A model generated the notes under the pieces. That model did not search any database. It had not been told where the DNA came from and saw nothing but the letters and a program-made list of their open reading frames with translations. From NCBI GenBank assembly GCA_028287115.1, contig JAQBQF010000051.1:27536-91535 (forward strand): a stretch of 64,000 nt of DNA, in the 5' to 3' direction. A program made the translations under genes and the position numbers. Origin of the DNA: Myxococcales bacterium. GTDB taxonomy: Bacteria; Myxococcota_A; Polyangia; Haliangiales; Haliangiaceae. Positions 42,863-52,178 of the stretch are shown piece by piece; position 1 is the stretch's first letter, and each line of letters begins with the position of its first letter.

Positions 42863-43495
42863 GTGAGTCGATCAAAACCGAACGAATTGAGCGGCGCGCA
42901 TGCGAGTTTTGCGGAACACTTGTCGGCAGTGGTCGAGTCCACAAACCTCGCTCCGGGGCTGCTGTTGGCAATGCCACAGCTAGCGGACCCGAACTTCTCG
43001 CGCTCGGTCGTCCTCATGATCGAGCACAGCGATCAGGGCTCGTTCGGACTCGTGATCAATCACCCGAGCCCGATCAAGGCGACCGAGCTACTCGATAGCC
43101 TCGAGATGCACTGGCGCGGCGAAGACTCCGCGGTCGTCTGGGCCGGCGGCCCCGTCAGCCCGAGCACCGGCTGGGTGTTGCACGAGCCGGTCGGGGCAGC
43201 GGTCGCCGGCGCAGGCGGCACGATCGAGATCACTTCGACGATCTCGCTGTCGACGTCACCAGATCGGCTGCGCGCGATCGCGAATCAACCGCCACGCAAC
43301 GTGCGCCTGCTGCTCGGTTACTCCGGCTGGGGTCCCGGCCAGCTCGCGCAGGAGATGTCGCGCGGCGCGTGGCTGCATACCGCGGCAGATCCGCGGCTCG
43401 TGTTCGACACGCCCGCCGATCTGATGTGGGACGCCGCGATGACCTCGCTCGGGATCAACCCGAAGAGCTTGTTCATCGGCAGGGGCGTCAACTAG
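42863..43495 (+). CDS. AlgH/YqgE family protein (UPF0301)
   Basis: Up to 210 residues from GTG 42863; GTG 42929 would give 188, nearer the family's usual length. The family start ESTNLAPGLLLAMPQLADPNFSRSVVLMIEH, then GSFGLVINHP, WAGGPVSP and GYSGWGPGQLAQE are all conserved. The structure is known, the role is unclear; the name comes from an effect on alginate regulation in Pseudomonas. No other regulatory gene is adjacent. Confidence 0.9.
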   Translation: MSRSKPNELSGAHASFAEHLSAVVESTNLAPGLLLAMPQLADPNFSRSVVLMIEHSDQGSFGLVINHPSPIKATELLDSLEMHWRGEDSAVVWAGGPVSPSTGWVLHEPVGAAVAGAGGTIEITSTISLSTSPDRLRAIANQPPRNVRLLLGYSGWGPGQLAQEMSRGAWLHTAADPRLVFDTPADLMWDAAMTSLGINPKSLFIGRGVN

Positions 43496-43815
43496 ATCTG
43501 AACTAGACGTGCTTGGATTCCGGACAATGTCAGCTGCTTGTCGCCGCTACAGCGAGCTAAGCGCACGAGCGGGGTCTCTCAAGCGAGATAAAGTGAGCAG
43601 GGCGGTCGTGTGAGCACCCACGTCCGAGTCAGTCACGAGCGCGAGAGACCCCGCCGTGCGCGTGCTCGCGGGCTCGCCGACTCTACAATGTAGATCGCCG
43701 AATTCCGGATTCCGGTCGAGGACATAGCCCGGCGGCGGCTTTGTCGAGAACGCCGTCGAGCGCACGCCGTCGAGGATCCTCATCGATCGCGACTGATCGC
43801 GTCGGTCTGGTTCTG
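43496..43815. other. 320-bp intergenic region with a long inverted repeat
   Basis: Lies between the 3' ends of the AlgH-family gene and the small membrane-protein gene. No frame in it looks coding. It contains a 19-bp stem: GCGCACG-a-GCGGGGTCTCTC (43561-43580) with GAGAGACCCCGC-CGTGCGC (43643-43661), one bulged A, 62-nt loop. Near 43750-43775 CGCCGTCGAG occurs twice 15 bp apart. The stem could end transcription from both sides or be a remnant of a mobile element. Confidence 0.65.
43561..43661. repeat. Long imperfect inverted repeat, 19-bp arms
   Basis: Arms at 43561-43580 and 43643-43661 pair at all 19 positions apart from one bulged base. There is no T tract after either arm, so it is not a typical intrinsic terminator. 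Confidence 0.7.
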
Positions 43816-44184
43816 TTAGTCGCTCTTGGCCGGTTCGGCCGGTGCGCCCGCCTTCATCGCGGCGGCACGGCCGGTCAGCATCACGAGGCCGCACACGGCG
43901 AGCACGACCTGGACGCTGCGGGTCGCGGCATGCGGATCGGCGATCTCGTCGCCGTGCATCCCGGCCCACACCATGTATCCGATCGAGAGCGCGATGCCGG
44001 CGAGGCCGCCGAAGATCGCCGCACGGGGTGCGAGCATGGGCTTGGCGAACACCAGCGCGAGCGTGATCAACATCGGGATCCCGGCAAGGCCGACAAACCG
44101 GTCGTACTGGACGCAGACGAACGCGATCGCACCGATCGCGAGTGCGATCACGGCTGCGAGACCCCAGCGCTGTGACGCTTCCAC
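43816..44184 (-). CDS. Small four-helix membrane protein
   Basis: 122 residues from GTG 44184; the frame is open further upstream but reads Arg-rich there. Four hydrophobic helices are clear (AAVIALAIGAIAFVCV, LAGIPMLITLALVFA, AAIFGGLAGIALSIGYMVWAG, SVQVVLAVCGLVMLTGRA), with a short Lys/Ala/Glu tail. No conserved charged residues inside helices point to transport. Function unknown. Confidence 0.65.
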   Translation of the reverse strand: MEASQRWGLAAVIALAIGAIAFVCVQYDRFVGLAGIPMLITLALVFAKPMLAPRAAIFGGLAGIALSIGYMVWAGMHGDEIADPHAATRSVQVVLAVCGLVMLTGRAAAMKAGAPAEPAKSD

Positions 44185-44296
44185 CGTCGACCACGATACA
44201 CGATCCGGGTGCGCCAGTCGACGCACTCGTGGCCGCAGCCGCCTGCTCCATGCCCGCAAACGTCCTCGTACGGTCGGTCGGGGCCTAACAGAGAGC

Positions 44297-45616
44297 TTAG
44301 TCGTAGTACTCGGCGCCGAGGTGGGTGATCAGCTCGTCACCCTTCGTGTAGCGGAGCGTGTTCTTCAGCTTCATGAGCTGGATGAACAGATCGTGCTCCG
44401 GGTACAGACCCTCGGGCGTCATCGGGCTCTTCCAGTAGAAGCTCAGCCACTCCTGGATGCCGGACATGCCCGCGCGGTGCGCGAAGTCCATGAACAGCGC
44501 GAGGTCGAGGACGATCGGCGCCGCGAGGATCGAGTCGCGGCACAGGAAGTTGACCTTGATCTGCATCGGGTAGCCGAGCCAACCGACGATGTCGATGTTG
44601 TCCCAGCCTTCTTTGTTGTCGCCTCGCGGCGGGTAGTATATGATACGAACGACGTGCGAGATGTTACCGTATATGAACGGGTAGATCTCCGGCTGCAGGA
44701 TGTGATCGATCACGCCGAGCTTGGAGACTTCCTTGCTCTTGAACGACTCGGGATCGTCGAGGACTTCGCCGTCGCGATTGCCGAGGATGTTCGTCGAGTA
44801 CCAGCCTTCGAGTCCGAGCATGCGCGCCTTGAAGCCGGGCGCGAGGATCGTCTTCATCAGGGTCTGGCCGGTCTTGAAGTCTTTACCGGTGACCGGCATC
44901 CCGTGCTTGCGAGCGAGCTCGAGCAGTGCGTCGGTATCGAGCGACAGGTTCGGCGCGCCGTTCGCGTACGGGACGCCCATCTTGAGGCACGCGTACGCGT
45001 AGATCTGCGAAGGCGCGATGTCGTCGTGCGAGGTCTTGAGGCCGGCTTCGAACTTGTCGAGCGACGAGTGGACGTCGGTCGGCTTGCGATAGACCTCGGT
45101 CGAGCCGCACCACACCGCGACGAGGCGGTCGCAATTGTTGGTCGCCTTGAACGCCTTGATGTCTTCCATCAATTGCTCGGCGAGGTGCATCATCGACGTG
45201 CCCTTTTTGACGTGCGGGCCCGTGAGCTTCTTGACGTACGCCTGCTCGAACACAGCCGTCATCGGCTTGATCTTCTCGAGCTCCTCCTTGAGGGGATCGA
45301 GGTGCTTGCCCTCGAGCACGCCCGCGCGAACGGCCGCCTGATAGGCGTTATCCGGGAAGATGTCCCAGCCGCCGAACACGATGTCATCGAGCTTCGCCAG
45401 CGAGACGTACTCTTTGATCGAAGGCGAGTTGTTGTCCGTGCGCTTGCCGAGGCGAATGTGACCCATCTGGGTCAGCGAGCCGATCGGCTTGCCGAGCCCA
45501 CGACGGATCGACATCACGCCAGCGATGAAGGTGGTCGCGACCGCACCCATGCCGGGCAAAAGGATTCCGAGCTTGCCTTTTGCGGGCTTGAGGTCGACGC
45601 CTTTCTTGAGAGCCAT
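44297..45616 (-). CDS. ino1: myo-Inositol-1-phosphate synthase
   Basis: 439 residues from ATG 45616, with GGAG 9 nt upstream. LGILLPGMGAVATTFIAGV is the NAD-binding start; VWCGSTEVY, NGAPNLSLDTDAL, VTGKDFKTGQT and the lysine-containing catalytic segment LEGWYSTNILGNRDGEVLDDPESFKSKE identify inositol-3-phosphate synthase of the bacterial/archaeal group. It converts glucose 6-phosphate to myo-inositol phosphate with internal NAD recycling. Inositol would feed phosphatidylinositol-type lipids or osmolytes; no inositol phosphatase is next to it. Confidence 0.95.
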   Translation of the reverse strand: MALKKGVDLKPAKGKLGILLPGMGAVATTFIAGVMSIRRGLGKPIGSLTQMGHIRLGKRTDNNSPSIKEYVSLAKLDDIVFGGWDIFPDNAYQAAVRAGVLEGKHLDPLKEELEKIKPMTAVFEQAYVKKLTGPHVKKGTSMMHLAEQLMEDIKAFKATNNCDRLVAVWCGSTEVYRKPTDVHSSLDKFEAGLKTSHDDIAPSQIYAYACLKMGVPYANGAPNLSLDTDALLELARKHGMPVTGKDFKTGQTLMKTILAPGFKARMLGLEGWYSTNILGNRDGEVLDDPESFKSKEVSKLGVIDHILQPEIYPFIYGNISHVVRIIYYPPRGDNKEGWDNIDIVGWLGYPMQIKVNFLCRDSILAAPIVLDLALFMDFAHRAGMSGIQEWLSFYWKSPMTPEGLYPEHDLFIQLMKLKNTLRYTKGDELITHLGAEYYD

Positions 45617-45790
45617 ATGCGCGTACTCCAGATGGAAAGCTGGAAATTGCACCACCAACCCATTCCTTTCAATAGGAACCGTGCGGCCGTTGGCGGCAAT
45701 TCTCGTCCCGATTGGTCAATCGCCCCGTCGGTGGTGAACTTTCACCAGCCGGGCTGTGATGGTTGGCACCCGATCTGGCTGACGGGAGCG

Positions 45791-46552
45791 CTACACACTC
45801 TGAAACAACGGTCGGATGGCAGCGGGATCATTCGTCATGATCCCGTCGGCACCGAGCTCGAGGAGCCGACGTGCTTCGGCGTGATCGTCGATCACCCAGA
45901 AGTCGACGCGCAGGCCCAGGCTGTGGCACTTCGCGATGAACGACGCGCGATCGAACCGGATTGGCCCCTGATGAGTCGGAATCTGAGCCGCGGTCCCGGT
46001 GAACGGCAGTTGGCGCCAGAGCAGCGCGGGTAGCGAGAGCAGCGTCGCGACCTCGCTTTGCGACAGCGCGGTCTCGCCGCCGTAGCCCTTGCGCCGAGCG
46101 TCGACCGCGGTACGCAACTGAAAGCTCGCGAGCGTGACGCGCTCTTCGGCATGCATCCGACGCACGAGCTCGAGCATCAGGCCGACCGCGCGCTCGCCCT
46201 TGATGTCGACGTTGATGCGAGCGTCGGGAAATTTCACGAGCACTTCTTCGAACGTCGGGACACAGATGCCTTGCCCGGCGAACGGCCGCGAGCCGTCACG
46301 CGCGACGAAGCCCCAGCCGGCGTCGAGCTGTTGCGCGTCGGCGAGATCGACGTCGCCCCACGCGATCCGCGCGCCGGTCGTGCGCTGGGCGGTATCATCG
46401 TGGACGACGATCAGCTTCGCGTCGCGCGTGACGTGGACGTCCATCTCGAGGGCGTCCACGCCGATCTCGATCGCGCGCTCGAACGCGACCATCGTGTTCT
46501 CGGGGCGTTCAGCGGAGGCGCCGCGATGCGCGTAGAGCCGCCGCGGATGCAT
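45791..46552 (-). CDS. Glycerophosphodiester phosphodiesterase
   Basis: 253 residues. A TIM-barrel GDPD domain with AHRGASAERPENT at the N-terminus (catalytic His and metal Glu), EMDVHVTRDAKLIVVHDD (metal Glu/Asp and second His), and late INVDIKGE and WVIDDHAEARRLLELGADGIMTNDP. No signal peptide, so it acts in the cytoplasm on glycerophosphodiesters, releasing glycerol 3-phosphate and an alcohol. It overlaps the upstream PPIase gene by one base (TAATG). Confidence 0.92.
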   Translation of the reverse strand: MHPRRLYAHRGASAERPENTMVAFERAIEIGVDALEMDVHVTRDAKLIVVHDDTAQRTTGARIAWGDVDLADAQQLDAGWGFVARDGSRPFAGQGICVPTFEEVLVKFPDARINVDIKGERAVGLMLELVRRMHAEERVTLASFQLRTAVDARRKGYGGETALSQSEVATLLSLPALLWRQLPFTGTAAQIPTHQGPIRFDRASFIAKCHSLGLRVDFWVIDDHAEARRLLELGADGIMTNDPAAIRPLFQSV

Positions 46553-47025
46553 TATTTATCTTCTTCGAGCTCTAGCGCTTGGCCCGGTAGCGGAGGCGGC
46601 CGCGGATCGCTGACCTGGACGACCTCGACCGAGTACTTGATGTCTTTGTCCGCGAGCGGATGCAGCAGGCGAACATCGACGTCATCGCCGGTAACCTTGA
46701 CGATCTGCATGATCACGTTCATCGCGCTCTTGTCGGCGCCTTGCGCGACGAGTCGCTCGCCGATCTTGAGATCGACGCCCTTCGGAAAGTCGGTCCGCTT
46801 CATCTTCTTCAGCGGGTGCATCGACGGATTGCCGAACGCGTCCTTCGCCTTGAGGACACCTTCGCGCTTGGCGCCCTTCTCGAGGCCGGCGAGCAGGGCC
46901 TCGAGACCGGGTAACATCGTGCCCGCACCCTGGACGTACTCCACCGTGCTCTTTTCAAGTTGCTGCCCGCCGGCGACGGCGAGATCGACCTTCAGTTTGA
47001 CTTTACGGCCCTTCTCGATCTTCAC
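46552..47025 (-). CDS. FKBP-type peptidyl-prolyl isomerase, SlyD-like
   Basis: 157 residues. It starts KIEKGRKVKLKVDLAVAGGQQLEKS, then YVQGAGTMLPGLEALLAGLEKGAKREGVLKAKDAFGNP, matching the split FKBP domain of SlyD with the IF chaperone insert (residues about 75-120), and closes with NVDVRLLHPLAD-KYSVEVVQV-like strands. Instead of the His/Cys metal tail of SlyD it ends with an acidic ALELEEDK. Cytoplasmic folding helper. One-base TAATG overlap couples it to the GDPD gene, though the functions are not obviously linked. Confidence 0.87.
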   Translation of the reverse strand: MKIEKGRKVKLKVDLAVAGGQQLEKSTVEYVQGAGTMLPGLEALLAGLEKGAKREGVLKAKDAFGNPSMHPLKKMKRTDFPKGVDLKIGERLVAQGADKSAMNVIMQIVKVTGDDVDVRLLHPLADKDIKYSVEVVQVSDPRPPPLPGQALELEEDK

Positions 47026-47177
47026 GATTTGACGTTAACGGATCGTGCTTCTGTGCGCGACAGGCCCGCCACGGATCCGTGAACGATCGGATGCGTTGAC
47101 TCGAACCTGGCTGGCGCCACGCGGACTTGCGTTAACTTGCCCGCTGGCACGGAAGCAGCACAATAGCCGGCTCGACA

Positions 47178-47552
47178 ATGTCGCGGATGTTCGCCTGCCT
47201 GATTGCTATCGCGATTGCCACGGGCTGCCATGGCAGCAAGGCCCCCGAGCTCCGGGTCCTCGGAGTTCACGATACGAAGCGCCACGAGGTCGTGTTCGTC
47301 GAAGTGACGAACTCTGCGACTCACCCGATGCACCTCACGAAGCTGGAGTACACGTTCGCCGCGGATGGCACGACGCTCTCCGAAGGTGCGGTCGATCTGC
47401 AGCGCGAGGTCGAGGCGGGAGCGGCGGTCGTGCTCGAGGTTCCGCTCGACGCGGAGAGCTCGCGCCCGATGACGTTGCGAGGCAGGCTCACGGCGGAGCT
47501 CGACGAGATCGTGCGCATCTTCCAAGTAGATGCGCAGATCCAACCACACTGA
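47178..47552 (+). CDS. Lipoprotein with LEA14/Ig-like domain
   Basis: 124 residues. The leader FACLIAIAIATGC has a lipobox with Cys17. The mature part is a single beta-sandwich of about 95 residues (VVFVEVTNSATHPMHLTKLEYTF, then VVLEVPLDAE) with the strand spacing of LEA14/WHy-type domains. It has a 152-bp upstream gap facing the PPIase gene, enough for two promoters. Function unknown. Confidence 0.75.
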   Translation: MSRMFACLIAIAIATGCHGSKAPELRVLGVHDTKRHEVVFVEVTNSATHPMHLTKLEYTFAADGTTLSEGAVDLQREVEAGAAVVLEVPLDAESSRPMTLRGRLTAELDEIVRIFQVDAQIQPH

Positions 47553-47610
47553 GCCTTGAAACTTCCGGGGCGTTCGGTCCCACTACATGGTGTTCCGTCC
47601 AGGAGGCACC

Positions 47611-48396
47611 ATGCAACGAACGTTGTTATTCGCGTTGGCTCTAGCCGTGTTGGCGATCGGTTCGCCCGCAGGCGCTGATCACAAGTACGGGCGGCAGGTT
47701 CGTTATGCCGGGATCCATCCGGTTCCTAAATCGGAAGGTGGCGGCATCTGTTACATCGAAGGGCCGCACGTCCACATCTACACCGCGAACAAGCTCGAGT
47801 TCCGCGATCATGGTGGCGACCACGTGTTCGTCGGCGACCCCGTCGCATACGGCTGGGATGGCCCGAAGTACTCGTACAAGGGCGCGCACCCGATCCACGT
47901 CGAGGCGGTGGTCGGCGGCGATCCCGATGTCGAGTACTGCTACATCGAGGGGCCGCACTATCACTACTTCACGCCGGCCGACGACAATGACTTCAGGGTC
48001 GTCGGTGACACGTACTTCTACGTCGCCGAGCCGCCGCGGCCGTTCATCGAAGCGCGCCCGGCGTACGTCGGGATCAACGCGTATTACCGGCCGATCACCT
48101 ACGCGCGTCCGGTCGTCACCGTCGACGCACCGTCGGGATGGATCGGCGCCCGCGCCGAATTCATGACGCCGGGCGTGGTCGTCGCGCCGGCGCCCGTCAT
48201 CGTCGATCATCGCGGCGGCGCGATCGTCGAAGGCGGCGTGTCCGCCGAGGTTCACATCCCGTTGCCGAGCGTGCACATCGGCGTCGACATCGGTGGGCCC
48301 CCCGTGATCGTCCACGACCGCGGCCCGGTGATCATTCACGAGCACGACCGGGACCGTGACTTCGACGAAGGTCACAAGAAGCATAAGAGGAAGTAA
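47611..48396 (+). CDS. Exported protein with two HIS/CYS-bearing CYIEGPH repeats
   Basis: 261 residues. AGGAGG four bases before ATG 47611 fixes the start. After the signal peptide (LALAVLAIGSPAGA) there are two related modules, GGICYIEGPHVHIYT (about residues 46-60) and VEYCYIEGPHYHYFTP (about 108-123). Each has a Cys and a GPHxH pair, suggesting metal binding or a duplicated fold. A Val/Pro-rich middle follows, then a Lys/Asp/His-rich tail (EHDRDRDFDEGHKKHKRK). I have no family name for it. It overlaps the next lipoprotein gene by one base (TAATG). Confidence 0.8.
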   Translation: MQRTLLFALALAVLAIGSPAGADHKYGRQVRYAGIHPVPKSEGGGICYIEGPHVHIYTANKLEFRDHGGDHVFVGDPVAYGWDGPKYSYKGAHPIHVEAVVGGDPDVEYCYIEGPHYHYFTPADDNDFRVVGDTYFYVAEPPRPFIEARPAYVGINAYYRPITYARPVVTVDAPSGWIGARAEFMTPGVVVAPAPVIVDHRGGAIVEGGVSAEVHIPLPSVHIGVDIGGPPVIVHDRGPVIIHEHDRDRDFDEGHKKHKRK

Positions 48397-48779
48397 TGCA
48401 GCGCTCGATCTGGATCTCGGCGATGTTGTGCATCGCCGTTGGCTGCGGCAAGGGCGGCGGTGCGGCGGCCGGTGGGACCGACGCGGTCGTCGATGCGTGG
48501 AAGAAGGGCGGCCTCGAGCCGTCCGCGTTCACGGTCGCGACGACGAACGTCGGCAAGGACTGCAAGAGCGGCACGGTCAACAAGGTCGACGTGCTGGTCT
48601 GCACGTACGCCTCGGCTGACGAAGCGAAGAAGGCGCAAGACGCCGGTCTGCAATGGGTCGGCGACACGACGGGCGCCTCGCAAGCGAAAGGCTCGCTGCT
48701 GATCTCGGTCGCGGATCGCCGCAAGGCGGATCCGACGGGCCGGACGATCAATCAGATGTTCAAGCTCGCCGGAAACTGA
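48396..48779 (+). CDS. Small lipoprotein
   Basis: 127 residues. [10 protein letters not shown] supplies a lipobox (Cys17), followed by a Gly/Ala linker. The mature domain contains a disulfide-capable pair (KDCKSG, LVCTYA) and a closing NQMFKLAGN helix. Coupled to the preceding exported protein. Function unknown. Confidence 0.75.
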   Translation: MQRSIWISAMLCIAVGCGKGGGAAAGGTDAVVDAWKKGGLEPSAFTVATTNVGKDCKSGTVNKVDVLVCTYASADEAKKAQDAGLQWVGDTTGASQAKGSLLISVADRRKADPTGRTINQMFKLAGN

Positions 48780-48799
48780 GTGTGCTAGGTTCCGCGGCG

Positions 48800-49852
48800 A
48801 TGAACTGGCAATCGCTCGCAGATCACGCACTCGCCGGCGGTGTTCCGAGCCGCGAGGCTGCGCGCGCGGTGCTGCACGCGCCGGCGGACGAGACCCTCGC
48901 GTTGCTCGATGCCGCCTTCCGCGTACGGCGCGCGCACTGGGGCAGGCGCGTCTCGCTGCACGTGCTCGAGAACGCCAAGCTCGGCGCGTGTCCCGAGGAT
49001 TGCGGGTTCTGTTCGCAGTCGAGCAAGCACTCGTCGCCCGGCGGCGAAGCGCCGATGAAGTCCGTCGACGAGCTCGTCGCAGGTGCCCGGCGTGCGCACG
49101 CGACGCGCGCGAAGCGCTACTGCATGGTGACGGCGACGCGCGGGCCTTCGCAGCGCGATCTCGATACGATCTGCGCGGCGGCCGAGCAGATCAAGTCGGA
49201 GATGGAGATCGAGCTGTGTGCTTCGCTCGGGATCCTGACTGAAGCGAAGGCGAAGCGGCTCGTCGATTCGGGCGTCGATCGGTTCAATCACAACCTCGAG
49301 ACGAGCGAGCGCCACTACGCGACGATCGTCTCGACGCACACCTGGCGCGATCGCGTCGAGACCGTGCAGATCGCGAAGCGCGCCGGCATGGACACCTGCT
49401 GCGGCGGTATCGTCGGCCTCGGCGAATCGGAAGATGACCTCCTCGATCTCGCGTTCGCGTTGCGCGAGCTCGATGTCGATTCGGTGCCGGTGAACTTCCT
49501 CGACGCTCGGCCGGGCACACCGCTCGCAGGTTATCCGCTCGTCGAGCCAGCGTACGCACTGCGCGCGCTGTGCATGTTCCGATTCGTCCATCCACGCACG
49601 GATCTGCGTGTTGCCGGCGGCCGCGAGCTCACGCTGCGCGCCTTGCAAGCCTTCGCGCTGTATCCGGCGAACTCGATCTTCACGCAGGGCTACCTGACGA
49701 CCGGCGGGGCCACGGCGCACGCCGATCATCAGATGATCCGCGATGCAGGCTTCGAGCTCGAGCTCGCCTCGGGAGAAACCGTGGCCGCCGATCCGGACGC
49801 GATGGCTAACTTGCCGACTCGCCGTCCGTCGCTGCCGGTCGCACGCTCGTAA
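48800..49852 (+). CDS. bioB: Biotin synthase
   Basis: 350 residues from ATG 48800. The radical-SAM cluster CPEDCGFC has Cys64, Cys68 and Cys71; the BioB-specific YNHNLETS appears here as FNHNLETS, followed by [11 protein letters not shown] and [13 protein letters not shown]. The later conserved Arg in the GGRELTLR segment is present. BioB inserts sulfur into dethiobiotin using a [2Fe-2S] and a [4Fe-4S] cluster. No other bio gene is in the window. A longer upstream open frame overlaps the lipoprotein and is not used. Confidence 0.95.
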   Translation: MNWQSLADHALAGGVPSREAARAVLHAPADETLALLDAAFRVRRAHWGRRVSLHVLENAKLGACPEDCGFCSQSSKHSSPGGEAPMKSVDELVAGARRAHATRAKRYCMVTATRGPSQRDLDTICAAAEQIKSEMEIELCASLGILTEAKAKRLVDSGVDRFNHNLETSERHYATIVSTHTWRDRVETVQIAKRAGMDTCCGGIVGLGESEDDLLDLAFALRELDVDSVPVNFLDARPGTPLAGYPLVEPAYALRALCMFRFVHPRTDLRVAGGRELTLRALQAFALYPANSIFTQGYLTTGGATAHADHQMIRDAGFELELASGETVAADPDAMANLPTRRPSLPVARS

Positions 49853-49887
49853 GAGACGATTGCCCGGGTTCGTGGCATCACAAAGCC

Positions 49888-50163
49888 ATGGCCGAAGATC
49901 GCGGGTTACTGCCGATCGAGACCGAGCTCGAAGGCGAACGCGCGGCGGCGCTCGGCGAAGCGGGCCGCCGGCTCGAGCGCGCACTCGACGCGCTGGCGGT
50001 CAGGTCGGCCGAAGAGGAGCTCGACGAAGCGGCGACCGCAGCGTGGTACTTCGTGATCGTGCGCGAGAGCCTGCGGATGTTCGATCACAAAGAAGCTCTG
50101 AAGATCTACGGAGTGCCGCCGCAGGTGATGTCCCGGATCGGTGTGGTCAAGCGGGTCAAATGA
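49888..50163 (+). CDS. Small conserved helical protein (DUF6665-like)
   Basis: 91 residues, all helical: [23 protein letters not shown], then [37 protein letters not shown]. The pattern matches what I recall of the DUF6665 family, a short uncharacterised protein. It is probably co-transcribed with the adenosyltransferase 60 bp downstream. Function unknown. Confidence 0.7.
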   Translation: MAEDRGLLPIETELEGERAAALGEAGRRLERALDALAVRSAEEELDEAATAAWYFVIVRESLRMFDHKEALKIYGVPPQVMSRIGVVKRVK

Positions 50164-50224
50164 CGCTGCTCGGCTACGCAGATGCCGCGAGCGCGAACGA
50201 CTCTGCGCGTGGTACGCACGGGGC

Positions 50225-50797
50225 ATGCGGATCGACAAGGTCTACACGCGCGGCGGCGATCTCGGCGAGACCTCACTGATCGGCGGCGATCGCGTCTCGA
50301 AGTCGTCGCCTCGGCTCGAGTGCTACGGCACGGTCGACGAGCTCAACGCGGTGATCGGGCTCTTGATCGAAGCGCTCGGCGCCTCACAAGCGGGGCCGCA
50401 CCTCGTGCCGATCCTGCGGCGCGTCCAGAACGAGCTGTTCAACCTGGGCTGCGAGCTCGCGACGCCGGATCCCGAAAAGCGCGCGAAGATGCCGCGGATC
50501 GAGCAGCGGCACGTCGACGGCCTCGAGCGCGACATCGATGCGGTCAACGACGATCTGCCGGCACTGCGCTCGTTCGTGCTCCCCGGCGGCGGCTGGGCAT
50601 CGGCGTACTCTCATCTCGCGCGCACGGTGTGCCGGCGCGCCGAGCGACTCGTCGTCGGCCTCGCGGCGACCGAGGATGTCGGCGAGCTCGCGGTGCAATA
50701 TCTGAATCGGCTCTCGGACGCGCTGTTCGTGTGGGGACGCTGGTGCGCGCTCAAAGACGGCAAGGCAGAGCCGCTGTGGGACTCGCGCGCCACATGA
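50225..50797 (+). CDS. Cob(I)alamin adenosyltransferase, PduO/MMAB type
   Basis: 190 residues from ATG 50225. [36 protein letters not shown] is the ATP-binding start of the PduO family. The catalytic region ([26 protein letters not shown]) and [16 protein letters not shown] follow. It makes adenosylcobalamin, needed for enzymes such as methylmalonyl-CoA mutase. No cobalamin synthesis gene is nearby, so it may serve salvage. Confidence 0.93.
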   Translation: MRIDKVYTRGGDLGETSLIGGDRVSKSSPRLECYGTVDELNAVIGLLIEALGASQAGPHLVPILRRVQNELFNLGCELATPDPEKRAKMPRIEQRHVDGLERDIDAVNDDLPALRSFVLPGGGWASAYSHLARTVCRRAERLVVGLAATEDVGELAVQYLNRLSDALFVWGRWCALKDGKAEPLWDSRAT

Positions 50798-50801
50798 GAC
50801 G

Positions 50802-51212
50802 ATGACGTATCGCGATCGATCGGTCAGTTGCCCGCGGTGCGGAGTGGAGCTCATCCGAAAGGATGCGCGCGAAGCGTGGAGCTGCGTCAAATGCAAGGGC
50901 GCGCTCCTCGATGTCGGCGAGCTCGTGCGCGAGCTCCTGCTCGTTGCCCCCGACCTGTTGCCCGAAGGTGGCACGAGCGGCATCACGACACTCGGCAGGC
51001 GAACCGTAGCGCGGGCACTCGCTTGTCCGATGTGCGCCGCTCCGATGGAGCCGGTGTTCCTCGGAGGCGTCGATCTCGATCGCTGCTACGACGACAATGT
51101 GTTCTGGTTCGATGCGGGCGAGCTCGGCTTGGTGCTCGAAGTGGCGCAGGGCCAACGCGAAGAGCGACACAAACCGTGGCTCGCACGGCTGTTCGAGAAC
51201 CTGTTCGGTTAG
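50802..51212 (+). CDS. Two-zinc-ribbon protein (zf-TFIIB type)
   Basis: 136 residues, 4 bp after the adenosyltransferase. First ribbon: Cys10, Cys13, Cys28 and Cys31. Second ribbon: Cys75, Cys78 and Cys95 in LDRCYDDNVFWFDAGELGLVL; the last zinc ligand may be Asp98, since the fourth Cys is missing. The zf-TFIIB family spacing and WFDAGEL match. Members are small, of unknown role, possibly nucleic-acid or protein binding. Confidence 0.82.
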   Translation: MTYRDRSVSCPRCGVELIRKDAREAWSCVKCKGALLDVGELVRELLLVAPDLLPEGGTSGITTLGRRTVARALACPMCAAPMEPVFLGGVDLDRCYDDNVFWFDAGELGLVLEVAQGQREERHKPWLARLFENLFG

Positions 51213-51242
51213 TGGATCGGGGGCGACCTAGTGGATCGGGGG
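51210..51242. repeat. 14-bp direct repeat across two gene ends
   Basis: TAGTGGATCGGGGG at 51210-51223 and again at 51229-51242, offset 19 bp. The first copy carries the stop of the zinc-ribbon gene, the second lies at the 3' end of the convergent lipoprotein gene, so both stops belong to a short duplication. Confidence 0.75.
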
Positions 51243-52037
51243 AGAATAGAGCAGCTCGTCGGGTGAGCCCGTCGTGATGTTCTTGAACGTGATCACCTCG
51301 CCGGCGTAGCCGAGGTTGTTCTCGAGTGTCGGAAACTTCAGGCCGCCGACGTCGACCCACTGCGACAGCTTGTAGCCGATGTTGCCGCCGGCCTTGAGGA
51401 TCATCAGGCGCTCGATCACGTGGCTGTCCTTGTGCACGCTGATCTGATAGGTCACGCCGCCGCGATTGGTATCCTTGGGATCGAAGCTGACCTTGATGTC
51501 TTCGAGCGTCGCGTCATCGGCGGGCTCGCCCACGTACTCGAGCTTCGTGCCCGGCTCTTCGAGCAGGAACTGCATGCACAGCGCGGCGGTATCGAACTGC
51601 CAGCGTTCGGCGGCGGCGGGCAACGCGTGTCGCGCTTCCTCCGGCGGCAGCTTGACGAGCTGGCCGCTGCGCTCGATGAACACGTTCGAGTCGTCGTCGT
51701 AGAGCGCGCGCATGACGATCATGTCGCCCTCGTCGCGGTGGAGCCGGCCGTGGTGGCGCCCCTGCCAGCGGTCCCACGCTTCCTCACCGTCGAACGCGGG
51801 CTTGCCTTCGTGAGCGATCGTCTCGCTCCAGCGGACCTGCTTCGCGGCGGCCCAGCGCTCCTGTCCACCGGCGGCTGCGACCACGGCATCCGCGATCGCG
51901 ACCGCCTTCGGATCGGAAGCGTTGCGATCGAACGCGGGCGTCGCACCAGGATATCTCGCAAACGCGGTGCGGCCGGGACCGCAACTGGCCGTCGCGGCGA
52001 TGGCGAGCGCTGCGGCGATGAATCGGATCGAAGTCAT
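51228..52037 (-). CDS. LolA-like lipoprotein or exported protein
   Basis: 269 residues from ATG 52037; a longer upstream start is possible but places extra residues before the signal. [15 protein letters not shown] gives a lipobox. The mature part ([28 protein letters not shown], then [19 protein letters not shown]) and a long beta pattern resemble outer-membrane lipoprotein-sorting/LolA-type folds that bind lipids. Late [17 protein letters not shown] is typical of myxobacterial relatives. Function inferred only from fold. Confidence 0.75.
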   Translation of the reverse strand: MTSIRFIAAALAIAATASCGPGRTAFARYPGATPAFDRNASDPKAVAIADAVVAAAGGQERWAAAKQVRWSETIAHEGKPAFDGEEAWDRWQGRHHGRLHRDEGDMIVMRALYDDDSNVFIERSGQLVKLPPEEARHALPAAAERWQFDTAALCMQFLLEEPGTKLEYVGEPADDATLEDIKVSFDPKDTNRGGVTYQISVHKDSHVIERLMILKAGGNIGYKLSQWVDVGGLKFPTLENNLGYAGEVITFKNITTGSPDELLYSPPIH

Positions 52038-52178
52038 ATGCCGGCGACCATAACTCAAGGTCGGGCGCGGAGACCAACGTCAGGAACCACGCCGCGAAGA
52101 GGTGCCCGGCGAATAACGCCACAGATCGGTACGGCACGGCGCGCGACGAACACGGTCCGCTCGTATACTCTTCGGGTC

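Noticed and set aside
43826..46033. 735-codon plus-strand frame across the inositol synthase gene
   Set aside because: Runs antisense through a clearly conserved enzyme; no domain seen.
51420..52178. N-terminal extension of the 456-residue protein
   Set aside because: Antisense to the lipoprotein gene and Arg/Val-rich; GTG 52179 gives a normal start.
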